A stretch of 64,000 nucleotides of DNA from Helicobacter cetorum (GCF_900198405.1 NZ_FZMR01000001.1:1-64000), one strand, 5' to 3'. Numbered from the stretch's first letter, positions 52,445 through 62,736 are shown. Notes: generated by a model not told the origin, from the letters alone. Numbers and translations are program-made.

Positions 52445-54034
52445 CTAAAAAAATCTCTCTACAAATATAAGGGCTACAAAAAGACTCGCTCCTAAAAGTG
52501 CTGAAACAGGCACAGTTACTATCCAAGCTGTGATTATCTTTTTTAAAACAGAGCGTTTAATCACTTCTTCTTTATAGACTTTTTTAAGCGATTTTTTTTC
52601 TTTCTTTTTTAGTTCTAGGGCTAAGGCGGTCTTTTTATTCTTCTTCAAACTTTCAAGCATGAGTGATTTTTCCTTCAAACTAGCCTTATCAAAGCGGTTT
52701 AAAAACCCCTCAATTTCTTCTAAATCTTCCCCAAAATGCGCTGAAACAATGCTATCTCTTATTTTATAGAAACGCCGTCTTAAATGCTCCCTTAAAAATC
52801 CTACTCCAAATACCGCTCCAATGACAATATGAGTAGAGCTTACCGGCAAGCCTAGCTGAGATGCTAAAAGCACGGTAATAACCGCAGAGAGTGCGATACA
52901 AAAAGCTTGCATTTTATCTAACTCTGTGATTTCAGAACCTACCGTTTTAATGAGCTTTGGCCCATACAAGCTTAAGCCTAGAGCAATTCCAGCCCCCCCT
53001 ACTACCATAATCCATAGTGGCACAGAGCTTAAAGCACTTTCTAAAGAACTCATAGAATTACCCAAAGTTTGACTAATAGCCGCTAAAGGTCCTATAGCAT
53101 TGGCCACATCATTAGCCCCATGGGCAAAGCTTAAAAGCGCGGCTGCAAAAATTAAAGGAATATTAAAAAGCTCGTTAATACTCTCATGGCTATTTTCTAT
53201 CAATGAGGCTTTTTTGAGTGCATAGCTTTTAAAAACCACAAAAACTAATAAGGCAATAATAGTTCCTCCTAAAAGCTGATACACCCAACCAATTTGATAA
53301 AAATGTTCTAACACTTTCAGCATTAAATACCAGCTAAAAGCTAGGCTCATCAATGCGACTAAATAAGGCACAACTTTCAGAGCTGCACTCTTTTTATCTT
53401 CCTTATAAGCAATGGTTTTTTTCATGAGTATCAAAAGTAACATCGCAATTAATCCCCCCATAACAGGCGAAATAACCCAACTAGCTACAATCCCTAATAA
53501 AAAATTCCAATTAACTACAGACACTCCAGCAGCTGCAATTCCAGCTCCCATCACTCCTCCAACTACAGAGTGCGTAGTAGAAACCGGTGCACCAAGTAAA
53601 GTTGCTACATGTAACCATAATGCCCCACTTAGCATGCTCGCTAACATCACTCTAATAAAAATCTGTGCGTCATTAATAAGTTCAGGTGAAACAATGCGTC
53701 CCTTAATTGTAGAGACCACTTCCCCACCAGCTAAAATAGCCCCAAGCATTTCGCAAATTCCAGCAATTAAAATCGCTCCGCCCATACTAATAGCTTTAGA
53801 ACCTACGGCAGGTCCGACATTATTAGACACATCATTAGCACCAATATTCATTGCCATATAGCCTCCAACTACAGCCGCAAACACTAATAGTAGCCCCTTA
53901 GAATTAGCATGTCCAAAGATGAGTGCCAATAGGGCTACTCCGATGAGAAAAACTACTGCAAAAGCAATTTTTAAAGTGTCTTTTTGAAGTTTCTTGGAGG
54001 CTTTTTGAAACTCTTTGATGTCTTTAATTTTCAT
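52445..54034 (-). CDS. pit: PiT-family inorganic phosphate transporter
   Basis: 529 residues. Two PiT signature repeats: GANDVSNNVGPAVGSKA (about 66-82) and GANDVANAIGPLAAI (about 305-320), about 11 membrane segments, and a charged cytoplasmic C-terminal part with LEEIEGFLNRFDKASLK. It imports phosphate with cations. Full length. Confidence 0.9.
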   Translation of the reverse strand: MKIKDIKEFQKASKKLQKDTLKIAFAVVFLIGVALLALIFGHANSKGLLLVFAAVVGGYMAMNIGANDVSNNVGPAVGSKAISMGGAILIAGICEMLGAILAGGEVVSTIKGRIVSPELINDAQIFIRVMLASMLSGALWLHVATLLGAPVSTTHSVVGGVMGAGIAAAGVSVVNWNFLLGIVASWVISPVMGGLIAMLLLILMKKTIAYKEDKKSAALKVVPYLVALMSLAFSWYLMLKVLEHFYQIGWVYQLLGGTIIALLVFVVFKSYALKKASLIENSHESINELFNIPLIFAAALLSFAHGANDVANAIGPLAAISQTLGNSMSSLESALSSVPLWIMVVGGAGIALGLSLYGPKLIKTVGSEITELDKMQAFCIALSAVITVLLASQLGLPVSSTHIVIGAVFGVGFLREHLRRRFYKIRDSIVSAHFGEDLEEIEGFLNRFDKASLKEKSLMLESLKKNKKTALALELKKKEKKSLKKVYKEEVIKRSVLKKIITAWIVTVPVSALLGASLFVALIFVERFF

Positions 54035-54223
54035 AAATGTGCTAAAAACCTTTTACTCTACTGAAGTTGAGTGATTGATATAACGGCATCTAATTCCAAC
54101 GCTATTCTAACAAAAAACGATTTGACTATGCCTTAAAAAAATGTTTATTTACTCAATAATATTTGATAAAAAACGCTCATTATATGGTATCTTAGAGCAA
54201 ATTTTAAAAGAGGATTTGCTATC

Positions 54224-54493
54224 ATGGTAGTATTTAGCGATGAAGAATTGCAAAGGCCCGTGCGTGTATCTGTAGATAAAGTCCGCCCCTATCTCATTAG
54301 AGATGGAGGTAATATAGAGATTGTAGGGATAAAGAACATGAAAGTTTATGTAATCTTGGAGGGGGCTTGTAAATCTTGTCCAAGCAGTAAGCTGACTTTG
54401 AAAAATGTGGTGGAAGGACAACTCAAAATGGATATTCACCCAGAACTAGAAGTCATCTGCTTAGAAAATGCACAAGAATTTAGGGGGGTTTGA
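54224..54493 (+). CDS. NifU-like C-terminal domain Fe-S scaffold protein
   Basis: 89 residues. NifU C-terminal domain with VRPYLIRDGGNIEIVGIK and the CxxC motif C49-K-S-C52. It can carry or deliver an Fe-S cluster. AGAGGA lies 9 bases before the ATG. The stop overlaps the next gene (TTGA). Confidence 0.9.
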   Translation: MVVFSDEELQRPVRVSVDKVRPYLIRDGGNIEIVGIKNMKVYVILEGACKSCPSSKLTLKNVVEGQLKMDIHPELEVICLENAQEFRGV

Positions 54494-55122
54494 TTTTTAA
54501 GGATTTAGGCGTGCATAAATTTGACTATGAATTTAAAAAACGAGCGTTGATTAAAAACGGATTTTTAGCGTTTAGAAAAAGACATTATTCTAAAGCATTG
54601 CGGTTTTTTGGCGAGGCACTCTATTTAGATGAAGAAGATAATAAGGCAAAAATTGGAGTGCTTTTGAGCGATATTGCCTTAGATTTTCCTAAAGAGGCGC
54701 ATAGTTTTTATGAGCTGTATCAAAATCTTATCACCATGCAAAAACGAAGTCTCAAACACCAAGCCGAAGAGCAAATTTTAAGCCTTATCGCATCTTTTGA
54801 TGAGGGGCTAAACAGAATGACTGAGGCCTTAGAGGCACAAGCTAGTCAAAAGGGCGAGGAGCTTAATGGTATTTTATATACAGATTTTAAGCGTTTATTT
54901 GAAGAGCGTGGGTTTAAAGAGGCGTTTGAAGATTTAATGTTTAGCACAAGAATCATTTTTGATAATAAAGAAGATTTTTACCAATTTTTGAGCCTATTAA
55001 ATCAGCATGGTTATTATGAGCTTGCCATTAACTACATTGAGGGTATGCATGAGTTGCATGGAGTGTGTATTTATGACCCCTTTTTGTGCAATCTTTTAAA
55101 GGATGCACTTAAACATGTCTAG
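54490..55122 (+). CDS. TPR-like conserved hypothetical protein
   Basis: 210 residues. TTG start overlapping the NifU-like stop (TTGA), with GGGGGG upstream. A helical repeat KNGFLAFRKRHYSKALRFFGEALYLDEEDNKAKIGVL is TPR-like (split at HYSKALRFFGEALY), followed by coiled segments. Unknown function; conserved place before murE. Confidence 0.75.
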   Translation: MIFKDLGVHKFDYEFKKRALIKNGFLAFRKRHYSKALRFFGEALYLDEEDNKAKIGVLLSDIALDFPKEAHSFYELYQNLITMQKRSLKHQAEEQILSLIASFDEGLNRMTEALEAQASQKGEELNGILYTDFKRLFEERGFKEAFEDLMFSTRIIFDNKEDFYQFLSLLNQHGYYELAINYIEGMHELHGVCIYDPFLCNLLKDALKHV

Positions 55123-55161
55123 CCTATTTATGTCTGCATCAAAAACTAAAGGGGTAAAATT

Positions 55162-56511
55162 TTGAAACTTAAAAAATCACTTGTTTATAAAAACCATACT
55201 TACTCCTTTTTAAGCGATGACACTAACGAAGTCTTAAAAGACCCTAATGACACTCTCTTTGTCAAAACCCCCTTAAATGAAAAATACGCCTATCTAATTG
55301 AAGAAAAAAATCTAGCTATTTTAGATTTTAACGAGCTTAAAAACTATTTTGATTTTAAGATTAAAATTATAGGTATCACAGGCACTAATGGTAAAACGAC
55401 CACGGCAAGCTTGATGTATTCCTTACTCTTAGATTTGAATAAAAAGGTCGCTCTTTTAGGCACAAGGGGGTTTTTTGTCAATGATAAACGCATTAAAGAA
55501 AAAGGCTTAACCACCCCTACTCTTTTAGAACTCTATAGCAACTTAGAGATAGCCATGTCTTTAGAATGCGAATACTTCATTATGGAAGTAAGCTCGCATG
55601 CCATCGCTCAAAATCGCATTGCTGGGCTTGATTTTACTCTTAAAATTCTCACTAATATCACCAGCGACCACTTAGATTTCCATAAAAGCATAGAAAATTA
55701 TAGAGACACTAAAAACAGCTTTTTTAAAGATGAGAGCTTAAAAATTATCAACAGAGATGAAAAAAACGCCCTTTTTAATCCTATCAACGCTCACACTTAC
55801 GCCCTAGATAAAAAAGCCCATTTAAACATTCAAGCTTTCTCTTTAAATCCTTCTATTAGTGTGTCCTTATGCTATCAAAAAGATTTAAGAGAACCTAAGG
55901 TTATAGAAAATGCATTAGCTTATTCCCCACTTTTAGGGCGTTATAATCTTTATAATATTCTAGCTGGGATTTTAGGGGTCAAATTACTCACGCAACTTCC
56001 TTTAGAAACGATTACGCCTTTATTAGAAAATTTTTATGGGGTCAAGGGGCGTTTAGAAATAGTGCATTCTAAACCCTTAGTCATCATAGATTTTGCCCAC
56101 ACAGAAGATGGCATGCAACAAGTCTTTGAAAGCTTTAAAACCCAAAAAATTGTCGCTCTTTTTGGAGCAGGGGGCAATAGGGATAAAACCAAACGCCCCA
56201 AAATGGGAGCTGTGGCAAGTTACTACGCTCATAAAATTATCTTAACTTCAGATAATCCAAGAAATGAAAATGAAGAAGACATTATCAAGGATATTTTAAA
56301 AGGCATAGACAAAAACGCTCATGCTAAGGTTATAGTAGAAGCAGATAGAAAAAAAGCCATTTTAAACGCTCTAGAAAATTTAAAAGATGATGAAGTTTTA
56401 TTGATTCTAGGCAAGGGCGATGAAAGTATTCAAATCTTTAAAGACAAAACGATTTTTTTTAGCGACCAAGAAATTGTTAAAAACTATTATCAAAATTTAA
56501 AACAAGGATAA
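55162..56511 (+). CDS. murE: UDP-MurNAc-tripeptide synthetase (meso-DAP adding)
   Basis: 449 residues. TTG start with AAGGGG upstream. P-loop [10 protein letters not shown] (71-80), [11 protein letters not shown] and the DNPR motif ([12 protein letters not shown]) that selects meso-diaminopimelate. It adds that residue to UDP-MurNAc-L-Ala-D-Glu in cell-wall synthesis. The N-terminus is somewhat short compared with the usual family. Confidence 0.94.
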   Translation: MKLKKSLVYKNHTYSFLSDDTNEVLKDPNDTLFVKTPLNEKYAYLIEEKNLAILDFNELKNYFDFKIKIIGITGTNGKTTTASLMYSLLLDLNKKVALLGTRGFFVNDKRIKEKGLTTPTLLELYSNLEIAMSLECEYFIMEVSSHAIAQNRIAGLDFTLKILTNITSDHLDFHKSIENYRDTKNSFFKDESLKIINRDEKNALFNPINAHTYALDKKAHLNIQAFSLNPSISVSLCYQKDLREPKVIENALAYSPLLGRYNLYNILAGILGVKLLTQLPLETITPLLENFYGVKGRLEIVHSKPLVIIDFAHTEDGMQQVFESFKTQKIVALFGAGGNRDKTKRPKMGAVASYYAHKIILTSDNPRNENEEDIIKDILKGIDKNAHAKVIVEADRKKAILNALENLKDDEVLLILGKGDESIQIFKDKTIFFSDQEIVKNYYQNLKQG

Positions 56512-56514
56512 AAC

Positions 56515-57465
56515 ATGCAAGCATTTAGTTTGTGGTGCGATTTTATAGAAAGAGATTTTTTAGAAAACGATTTTTTAAAGCTTATTAATCAAGGGGCGAT
56601 TTGTGGAGCGACAAGTAATCCAAGCCTATTTTGTGAAGCGATTACTAAAAGTGCGTTTTATAGAGATGAAATTACTAAACTTAAAGGTAAAAAAGCTAAA
56701 GAAATTTATGAAACTCTAGCCTTAAAGGATATTTTACAAGCTTCAAATGCTTTAATGCCCCTATATGAAAAAGACCCAAATAATGGTTACATTAGCCTAG
56801 AAATTGACCCTTTTTTAGAAGATAGTGCACAAAAAAGCATTGATGAAGCTAAACGATTATTTAAAACTCTGAATCGCCCTAATGTGATGATAAAAGTTCC
56901 AGCAAGCGAAAGCTCTTTTGAAGTCATAGAATCTTTAGCTAAAGCTCTCATTCCTATCAATGTAACCTTAGTCTTTTCGCCAAAAATCGCTCAACAAATC
57001 GCTCAATTACTAGCTAAAGTGGCACAAAAAAGAGCGGTCATTAGCGTGTTTGTCTCACGATTTGATAAAGAAATAGACTCTCTTGTGTCTCAAAATTTAC
57101 AAGCAAAAAGTGGCATTATGAATGCTACAGAATGCTATTATGAAATCACTAAGCAAGCTAATCATCTTACAAGCACCCTTTTTGCATCAACTGGGGTTAA
57201 ATCTAGTTCTTTAGCTAAGGATTACTATGTTAAGGCTTTATGCTTTAAAAACTCTATTAACACCGCCCCCTTAGATGCTTTAAACGCTTATTTACTCAAT
57301 CCAAATACAGAATATCAAACCCCCATAAGCATGACAGAAATTGAAGTGTTTAAAAAAGAATTAAAAAAAGAAAACTTGGATTTAGAAAATACCGCTCAAA
57401 AACTTCTTAATGTTGGCTTAGTCGCCTTCAAACAATCCTTTGAAAAGCTTTTAAGCAGTTTTTAA
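56515..57465 (+). CDS. tal: Transaldolase
   Basis: 316 residues. Blocks [13 protein letters not shown] near 30-40 and [20 protein letters not shown] with the Schiff-base Lys127, then [12 protein letters not shown]. Class I aldolase of the non-oxidative pentose phosphate path. It lies 3 bases after murE. Confidence 0.93.
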   Translation: MQAFSLWCDFIERDFLENDFLKLINQGAICGATSNPSLFCEAITKSAFYRDEITKLKGKKAKEIYETLALKDILQASNALMPLYEKDPNNGYISLEIDPFLEDSAQKSIDEAKRLFKTLNRPNVMIKVPASESSFEVIESLAKALIPINVTLVFSPKIAQQIAQLLAKVAQKRAVISVFVSRFDKEIDSLVSQNLQAKSGIMNATECYYEITKQANHLTSTLFASTGVKSSSLAKDYYVKALCFKNSINTAPLDALNAYLLNPNTEYQTPISMTEIEVFKKELKKENLDLENTAQKLLNVGLVAFKQSFEKLLSSF

Positions 57466-57525
57466 ATGTTTTCTTAAGGGTTTTTTAGATAGGATAAACC
57501 CTTATTTTAATTTTAAAGGATTAAC

Positions 57526-58062
57526 ATGTTAGAAGGCGTTATTAGAGAGAGTATTACTAAGGCTAATGCCAAAGCTTTAAAAAGAGATGGCTATCTAATC
57601 GCAAATGTCTATGGTAAGGGGATTGAGAATGTCAGCTGTGCGTTCAAATTAAACCCTTTCATCAAATACCTTAAGGAAAAGAAACATTTGATTTTTCCAG
57701 TAAAATTAGGGGATAAGACTTATGAAGTCGTGGTTCAAGAATATCAAAAAAATCCTGTAACCAACGAGCTTATCCATGTGGATTTACTAGCTGTAACTAA
57801 GGGTGTAAAATCTAAGTTTAAAGTTCCTGTTAAACATCATGGCACTCCGGTAGGCTTAAAAAACAAAGGGATTTTAATGCTCTCTAAAAAGCGTGTGCGT
57901 GTAGAATGCACCCCAGAGCATTTACCAGATTGCTATTTGGTAGATGTAACCCCTTTAGATGTGAATGAATCTATCTTAGTGCGTGATTTAGAAAAACATG
58001 AAAATGTTAAGGTTTTAGACAATGATTCTATTGCCGTAATCGGTGTGATTAAGGCGAAGTAA
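57526..58062 (+). CDS. rplY: 50S ribosomal protein L25/Ctc
   Basis: 178 residues. L25 domain ([31 protein letters not shown]) and a TL5/Ctc C-terminal beta domain ([31 protein letters not shown]). AAAGGA 7 bases before the ATG. It binds 5S rRNA. Followed by pth after 9 bases, the usual order. Confidence 0.93.
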   Translation: MLEGVIRESITKANAKALKRDGYLIANVYGKGIENVSCAFKLNPFIKYLKEKKHLIFPVKLGDKTYEVVVQEYQKNPVTNELIHVDLLAVTKGVKSKFKVPVKHHGTPVGLKNKGILMLSKKRVRVECTPEHLPDCYLVDVTPLDVNESILVRDLEKHENVKVLDNDSIAVIGVIKAK

Positions 58063-58071
58063 TTTAAAAAT

Positions 58072-58632
58072 ATGACGCTTTTAGTAGGTTTAGGCAACCC
58101 TACTGAGCGTTATGCTTACACAAGGCATAATGTCGGCTTTGACATTTTGGACTTACTGACTAAAGATTTTAATATCTCTTTCACTTTTTCTTCTAAGCAT
58201 AATGCGTGTATATGTATTTATAACGATTTTATCTTGCTTAAACCCCAAACTTACATGAATTTGAGTGGCGAAAGTGTCCTAAGCGTTAAAAATTTTTATA
58301 AACCCCAAAAAATTTTAGTTATCCATGATGAATTAGACCTAGCTTTAGGTGTTATGAAGTTTAAAAATGGCGGAGGGAATGGGGGGCATAATGGCTTAAA
58401 ATCCATTGATTTGCTCTGTTCTAATAATTATTATCGTTTAAGGGTGGGTATTTCTAAGGGGGCTAATGTTACTGAACATGTGCTTTCAAGATTCAATGAA
58501 AACGAAGAATCTCTAAAAAACGCTGTGTTTGAGCATGCTAAAAATGCCTTAAAATTTTTTATAAAAACACATGACTTTAACGCCACACAAAATCGTTTCA
58601 CCCTTAAAAATCCTTTGATTTTAGAGAGCTAG
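58072..58632 (+). CDS. pth: Peptidyl-tRNA hydrolase
   Basis: 186 residues. [19 protein letters not shown] with catalytic His19, [24 protein letters not shown] and [13 protein letters not shown]. It frees tRNA from dropped peptidyl-tRNA. Complete. Confidence 0.95.
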   Translation: MTLLVGLGNPTERYAYTRHNVGFDILDLLTKDFNISFTFSSKHNACICIYNDFILLKPQTYMNLSGESVLSVKNFYKPQKILVIHDELDLALGVMKFKNGGGNGGHNGLKSIDLLCSNNYYRLRVGISKGANVTEHVLSRFNENEESLKNAVFEHAKNALKFFIKTHDFNATQNRFTLKNPLILES

Positions 58633-58637
58633 TAGCA

Positions 58638-59048
58638 ATGCTAGAAAATAACTTAAAAAGCATTTTGATTAAAATTTTTAAGAAACTTAATCCAAACACT
58701 CTTTTAAAAATCTTGAAAAAAACATTTTTCATTAAAGTTATTTTTTTATGCATGAAATTCAATTCTTTAGAAAAACAAGCTTTAAATGATTTTTTATTTT
58801 TAAAAAACCTTAATTTTAGTATTGTTAAAAAAATATTTTTCATTAACCGCTTTTTTTTATGTTTGAAAAATAATCTCTTTAAAAAACATTCTTTTTTTAA
58901 TTTTTTAGAAAAAATCCATTCTATTTGTCATGCTTTTAAAAAACATTTAAACACTCTTTTAAAATTCTTTTTTACTAAAAATTTTAAAATTTCATTGATT
59001 TTTTCTAATTTAAAAAACCCTTTTAGGGGCTTGAATGCGTTTGTTTAG
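58638..59048 (+). CDS. AT-rich repetitive ORF of unknown nature
   Basis: 136 codons from ATG, with no clear ribosome site, overlapping the next gene by 14 bases. The translation is dominated by Lys, Phe, Leu, Asn and Ile and repeats a motif of about 45-60 residues (LLKILKKTFFIKVIFLC, IVKKIFFINRFFLCLKN, NTLLKFFFTKNFKISL). DNA-level near-repeats such as CATTTTTCATTAA occur twice (about 58722 and 58835). It may be a real small membrane peptide, or just expanded AT-rich spacer DNA. I recognise no family. Confidence 0.3.
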   Translation: MLENNLKSILIKIFKKLNPNTLLKILKKTFFIKVIFLCMKFNSLEKQALNDFLFLKNLNFSIVKKIFFINRFFLCLKNNLFKKHSFFNFLEKIHSICHAFKKHLNTLLKFFFTKNFKISLIFSNLKNPFRGLNAFV

Positions 59049-60102
59049 ATTTGTAGGGTGGTATTATTTCAAATATTTTTTAATCGTGCTTTTAGCCTTA
59101 GAATTGTTTTTTGTAAGCATTGATAGCTTGAAATATGCCGATAAAATGCCTGATTCTGCGAACATGATTATCTTATTTTTTACTTATGATATATTATTTG
59201 CTCTCAATTACACCTTACCCATTTCTTTGCTTTTAGCAATGGTTTTATTTTATATTACTTTTATTAAGTCTAATCAATACACCGCCTTATTATCCATTGG
59301 CTTTTCCAAACGCCAGATTTTAAACCCTGTGCTTATCATTAGCCTGTTTTTCACTTCTATTTATGTGGGATTGAATGCGACTTCTTTTGTGTATATGGAA
59401 GAAAAAACACAAAATCTCATCTATAAAGAAGAATCTTTGAGTGCTTCAGAGCATTTATTAGTGAAATACAATGATGATTATGTGTATTTTGGCAAGATTA
59501 ATCCGTTATTACAAAAAGCTGAAAATATCAAGGTTTTTCGCCTAAAAGATAAAGTGCTAGAATCTTATGCTGAGGCTAAAGAGGCCTTTTTTGAAGGCAA
59601 GTATTGGATATTGTATGATGCCACTATCTATAACATGCCCTTGAATTTTGAATTAGGCACAAATGCCCTAAAAACCACGCATTTAAAAACCTTTAAAACA
59701 CTCAAAAATTTTCGCCCTAAAGTTTTAGACACTATCTATCAAAATAAGCCAGCGGTTTCTATTACAGATGCTATTTTTTCCTTGCATGCTTTAATGCGCC
59801 AAAAGGCAGATACCAAAAAAGTGCGTGCTTTTTTATATGTGTTTGGAATCTTGCCCTTTTTTGTGCCGTTTTTAAGCGTTTTAATCGCTTATTTTTCGCC
59901 AAGCCTTGCTCGCTATGAAAATCTAGCCCTTTTAGGGCTAAAATTTATCATTATCACGCTCGTTATTTGGGGGTTATTCTTTGCTTTAGGAAAATTCAGT
60001 GTTTCAGGAATGTTTATGCCTGAAATTGGCGTGTTGCTACCCTTTTTCTTATTCTTAGGTCTAAGTCTTTGGTATCTTAAAGAGCTCAATGCTAAACTCT
60101 AG
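59035..60102 (+). CDS. LptF/LptG-family permease (YjgP/YjgQ)
   Basis: 355 residues, six membrane helices in two blocks, with a periplasmic domain (about 125-250). YYFKYFLIVLLALELFF at the N-terminus and PFFVPFLSVLIAYFSPSLARYEN, split at LIAYFSPSLARYE, in the second block are LptF/LptG-like. It should be half of the LPS-export permease. A ribosome site is weak (AGGGG at about 59023). Confidence 0.85.
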   Translation: MRLFRFVGWYYFKYFLIVLLALELFFVSIDSLKYADKMPDSANMIILFFTYDILFALNYTLPISLLLAMVLFYITFIKSNQYTALLSIGFSKRQILNPVLIISLFFTSIYVGLNATSFVYMEEKTQNLIYKEESLSASEHLLVKYNDDYVYFGKINPLLQKAENIKVFRLKDKVLESYAEAKEAFFEGKYWILYDATIYNMPLNFELGTNALKTTHLKTFKTLKNFRPKVLDTIYQNKPAVSITDAIFSLHALMRQKADTKKVRAFLYVFGILPFFVPFLSVLIAYFSPSLARYENLALLGLKFIIITLVIWGLFFALGKFSVSGMFMPEIGVLLPFFLFLGLSLWYLKELNAKL

Positions 60103-60307
60103 ACGACCGCTTTTAACAAAATAACCCTAAAATTCTTTAACTCTCTATCTTAAAAATATATTTATAACGCACTTCTTATATATCGTAATATAAAAAAGTA
60201 TCACCATTTTAATAAAAATTCACAAAAAGTAAAAGTTTTTAGCAACAAGTTTTCTTAAAAACAAGAATACATATTATAATGTTTATCAAAATTAATAAGG
60301 ATTCTAA
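60103..60307. other. Intergenic region before the toxin-like gene
   Basis: 205 bases, AT-rich. It holds the -10 box at 60275-60280 and the ribosome site AAGGAT before 60308. Nothing else is recognised. Confidence 0.5.
60275..60280 (+). promoter_or_regulatory. -10 box for the toxin-like gene
   Basis: TATAAT preceded by ATAT, giving a leader of about 20 bases before the ATG at 60308. Confidence 0.55.
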
Positions 60308-62053
60308 ATGGCTGATTTTACAAAAAACATAGAGATTGTTCTTGATGGAAAAACTTATGGCTTGCATTTGGTTTTTTATAAGGGCGAAAGCTACCCCATG
60401 TTAGGAGCTGTGAATGGCTCTATCACAGCAAGCATGGATTTTTTAGGCCGCATTATCTTTGTCCATCATGGGGTGCATTTGGCTCTCACTGCCCCTGATA
60501 GTGTTACAGGCATTTATGGTTCAAGCACACAAAAATGGGACTATTTAACTTTCAGTCCTGCGGTTTTGAATGACGATAACCAACGCTTCATTATTAGAGA
60601 CAAGAAAATTCTTACGGCTAACAAGGAATTTGTTGTTAAGGTTTATAAAAACACGCTCTATATTTCTAAAAATGCCACAGATTATTATGATTTTCACTTA
60701 AGCGATAAAACAAATCATTTTCTAGCCCATCCAAGCGAAGTGTTTAATTTCAGTTTCAAAACCCCCATCTCATGGCTTTATGAAAAGAAAGGCGTAGTGT
60801 ATTATATGGAAAGCAAACGTTCTGCACTTGATTTTATCACTTACTATTATTACAATCCTATCACAGGACATATCGCACAATACCATAAAGACACTGGCGA
60901 ACTATATGGCTTGACTTCAAGTTCTGGTATTGATTCATGGGAGTATGTTCGTTTCGGTCCTTGTAAAGATGAGCTGACACAAAAAGAAAAAGAAAACAAT
61001 AAAAATCAATCTTTTCAGCTCTTATTAGTGGATAATAAAGCCATTATCTTGGATGCTTATGGAAATAATTTAAGAGTGAAAACTTATGGACCTTATTGGG
61101 GTGTGCCTTATTTTATCAACCCTTCATACGCTAATCAAGATGATGCTAACACGCCTATAGATTATTTCTATTTGGATAATGCCATCAATGATTTGTCCCG
61201 TTTTCTGCATACAAGTTTAGAGACTTGCTCTAAGGGGGCAGCACAAAACCCTATTTTAGACCCTAGTATCGCTCACAGAAAAACTAGCCGTGATTTATTA
61301 GGTTTGGGAAGTGATTTTCGCTTAAGCGATGCTTGGAAAAAACGCTTGCATGCGATTGCAACTACTTGTGTGCGTGGGGTGGTTAGTCGTATTGGAATGT
61401 GTGGGGCGTGTCTCTTGCAAAGCTATCAAATGGTCTTGGAGCTCTTACGCTATACAGATAACCCCTTGCAAAGTGGGGGTGCATTATTTGACACAAGAGA
61501 AAATACTGACCCTTTTATCTCTTTCACTTCACGCTTTCCAGGACTTGCTCTAGCCTTAGAAATTCCGGGCGAATTTATCCGTAGGGTGAGCGACCCCGCT
61601 TACATGCCTACCCGTTCTGCTCACGCTCATGCAGGCATGAGCTATACCATGTTAGCAGGGTATCAAATCGCCACTACACCCATGCTAGATTCATCACAAT
61701 ACCTTCAGCATCTACAAAATTTGCTTGATGCAGAAGTAGGAAGCGTATGGATTGTATTTATCTATAGCATTGATTCATCAGGACGCACGAATCAAATGGT
61801 AGGGCATGCCTTACCCATTATCCAAACCAGAGATGGTCTTATTGCTTTACGCACCAACACGCCCGGGCGTTCGTATGAACATTACGCTCATGATTTATTC
61901 CCTTTGCGTCATTTACATGATATTTTAAACGCTCTGACTTCTGGGTTTAATAACACGATTAGATATATCCAGCTTGTGCGCGTGGAGCAACCCATAGCTA
62001 ATCCTTTTAGCCAAAGTTTGACTTGCCATTCTTTCGCACAGGCTTCAAAATAA
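60308..62053 (+). CDS. Probable secreted toxin: lectin-like repeats plus papain-like domain (DUF1561/VM-type)
   Basis: 581 residues, no signal peptide; a stop codon lies just before the ATG, so no longer frame exists. AAGGAT is 6 bases upstream. The N-terminal part has two related modules with W-D-Y-L-T-F and W-E-Y-V-R-F (about residues 75-100 and 210-240), like the QxW repeats of ricin-B lectins. The C-terminal part has GMCGACLLQSYQM (Cys365, Cys368), GHALPII (His500) and LRTNTPG (Asn517); the His-Asn gap of 17 resembles papain-like proteases. This recalls DUF1561/PF07598, the Leptospira virulence-modifying proteins, also reported in some helicobacters (memory). Secretion route is unknown. 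It neighbours decayed DNA and an OMP gene. Confidence 0.62.
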   Translation: MADFTKNIEIVLDGKTYGLHLVFYKGESYPMLGAVNGSITASMDFLGRIIFVHHGVHLALTAPDSVTGIYGSSTQKWDYLTFSPAVLNDDNQRFIIRDKKILTANKEFVVKVYKNTLYISKNATDYYDFHLSDKTNHFLAHPSEVFNFSFKTPISWLYEKKGVVYYMESKRSALDFITYYYYNPITGHIAQYHKDTGELYGLTSSSGIDSWEYVRFGPCKDELTQKEKENNKNQSFQLLLVDNKAIILDAYGNNLRVKTYGPYWGVPYFINPSYANQDDANTPIDYFYLDNAINDLSRFLHTSLETCSKGAAQNPILDPSIAHRKTSRDLLGLGSDFRLSDAWKKRLHAIATTCVRGVVSRIGMCGACLLQSYQMVLELLRYTDNPLQSGGALFDTRENTDPFISFTSRFPGLALALEIPGEFIRRVSDPAYMPTRSAHAHAGMSYTMLAGYQIATTPMLDSSQYLQHLQNLLDAEVGSVWIVFIYSIDSSGRTNQMVGHALPIIQTRDGLIALRTNTPGRSYEHYAHDLFPLRHLHDILNALTSGFNNTIRYIQLVRVEQPIANPFSQSLTCHSFAQASK

Positions 62054-62736
62054 GGGAAATTCTCTTATTTTAGAAACATTTAAAGCTAAAGCCACTACAC
62101 TACTTATTCTCTTAATTCAAAGGTAGCTAGTGGAAAAATTCAATCTAAACAACCGCCGTTATATCGGCTCAAAGACAAAGCTCATAGAAAACAACTATGA
62201 AAAAAGATAGTCATTTAAAACATAGCTTAAAGCTTTTTAAGAAAACACAAGAAGTTTTTATATCTTAACATCAAAAGGCATTTGCATAAAGAATACCAAA
62301 TTAAACTAAATTTAGATTTTGTCGCTGTCAAATGAAAATACTTTTAGCAGTAAAACTTACTATAAGCAACGACAAATGCAATAAGACTAAAAAATCCATG
62401 CAAAAGTACACTTATTTTTAGAGATAGAAATCAAAACGACTTAGAAATGATACTAATTCTAGAATCTGAAAGCTTATATTAGAATAACACAAATAATAAA
62501 ATTTCAAGTTTTTTTACGGCTCCAAAATGGCAATACCAAAGAGCATGTAAGACTTGCTGAATTTTAAAGATGGCATCGATATATCTTATTATGCTATCGA
62601 TGATTTTATAAAAAACAGAAAATGCAAGGAAATTTTACAACCAGTACTGAATATCTATTAACCTCATCCCACTATTTTAAAAAATCCTACACAAAAATTA
62701 ATGCTAAAATAAATTATTATTTATAGTATAAAAACA
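62054..62736. other. Decayed accessory DNA between toxin-like gene and Hop gene
   Basis: About 680 bases without an intact gene. The part at 62130-62210 is a methyltransferase stub. Further on there are only short open frames separated by stops, for example 62555-62660 (D-G-I-D-I-S-Y-Y-A-I-D-D-F). A palindromic pair CATCGATA (62574-62581) and TATCGATG (62595-62602) is the only clean structure. It looks like the remains of a lost restriction-modification locus. Confidence 0.5.
62130..62210 (+). pseudogene. N-terminal stub of a DNA methyltransferase
   Basis: GTG start giving 26 residues, VEKFNLNNRRYIGSKTKL then IENNYEKR and stop. RRYIGSKTKLIE is the usual N-terminus of Dam/D12-class DNA adenine methyltransferases. 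The rest of the gene is missing or too decayed to follow. Confidence 0.55.

Noticed and set aside
54149-54439. Minus-strand ORF opposite the NifU-like gene
   Set aside because: It is a shadow of the well-supported NifU-like gene and matches no family I recognise.
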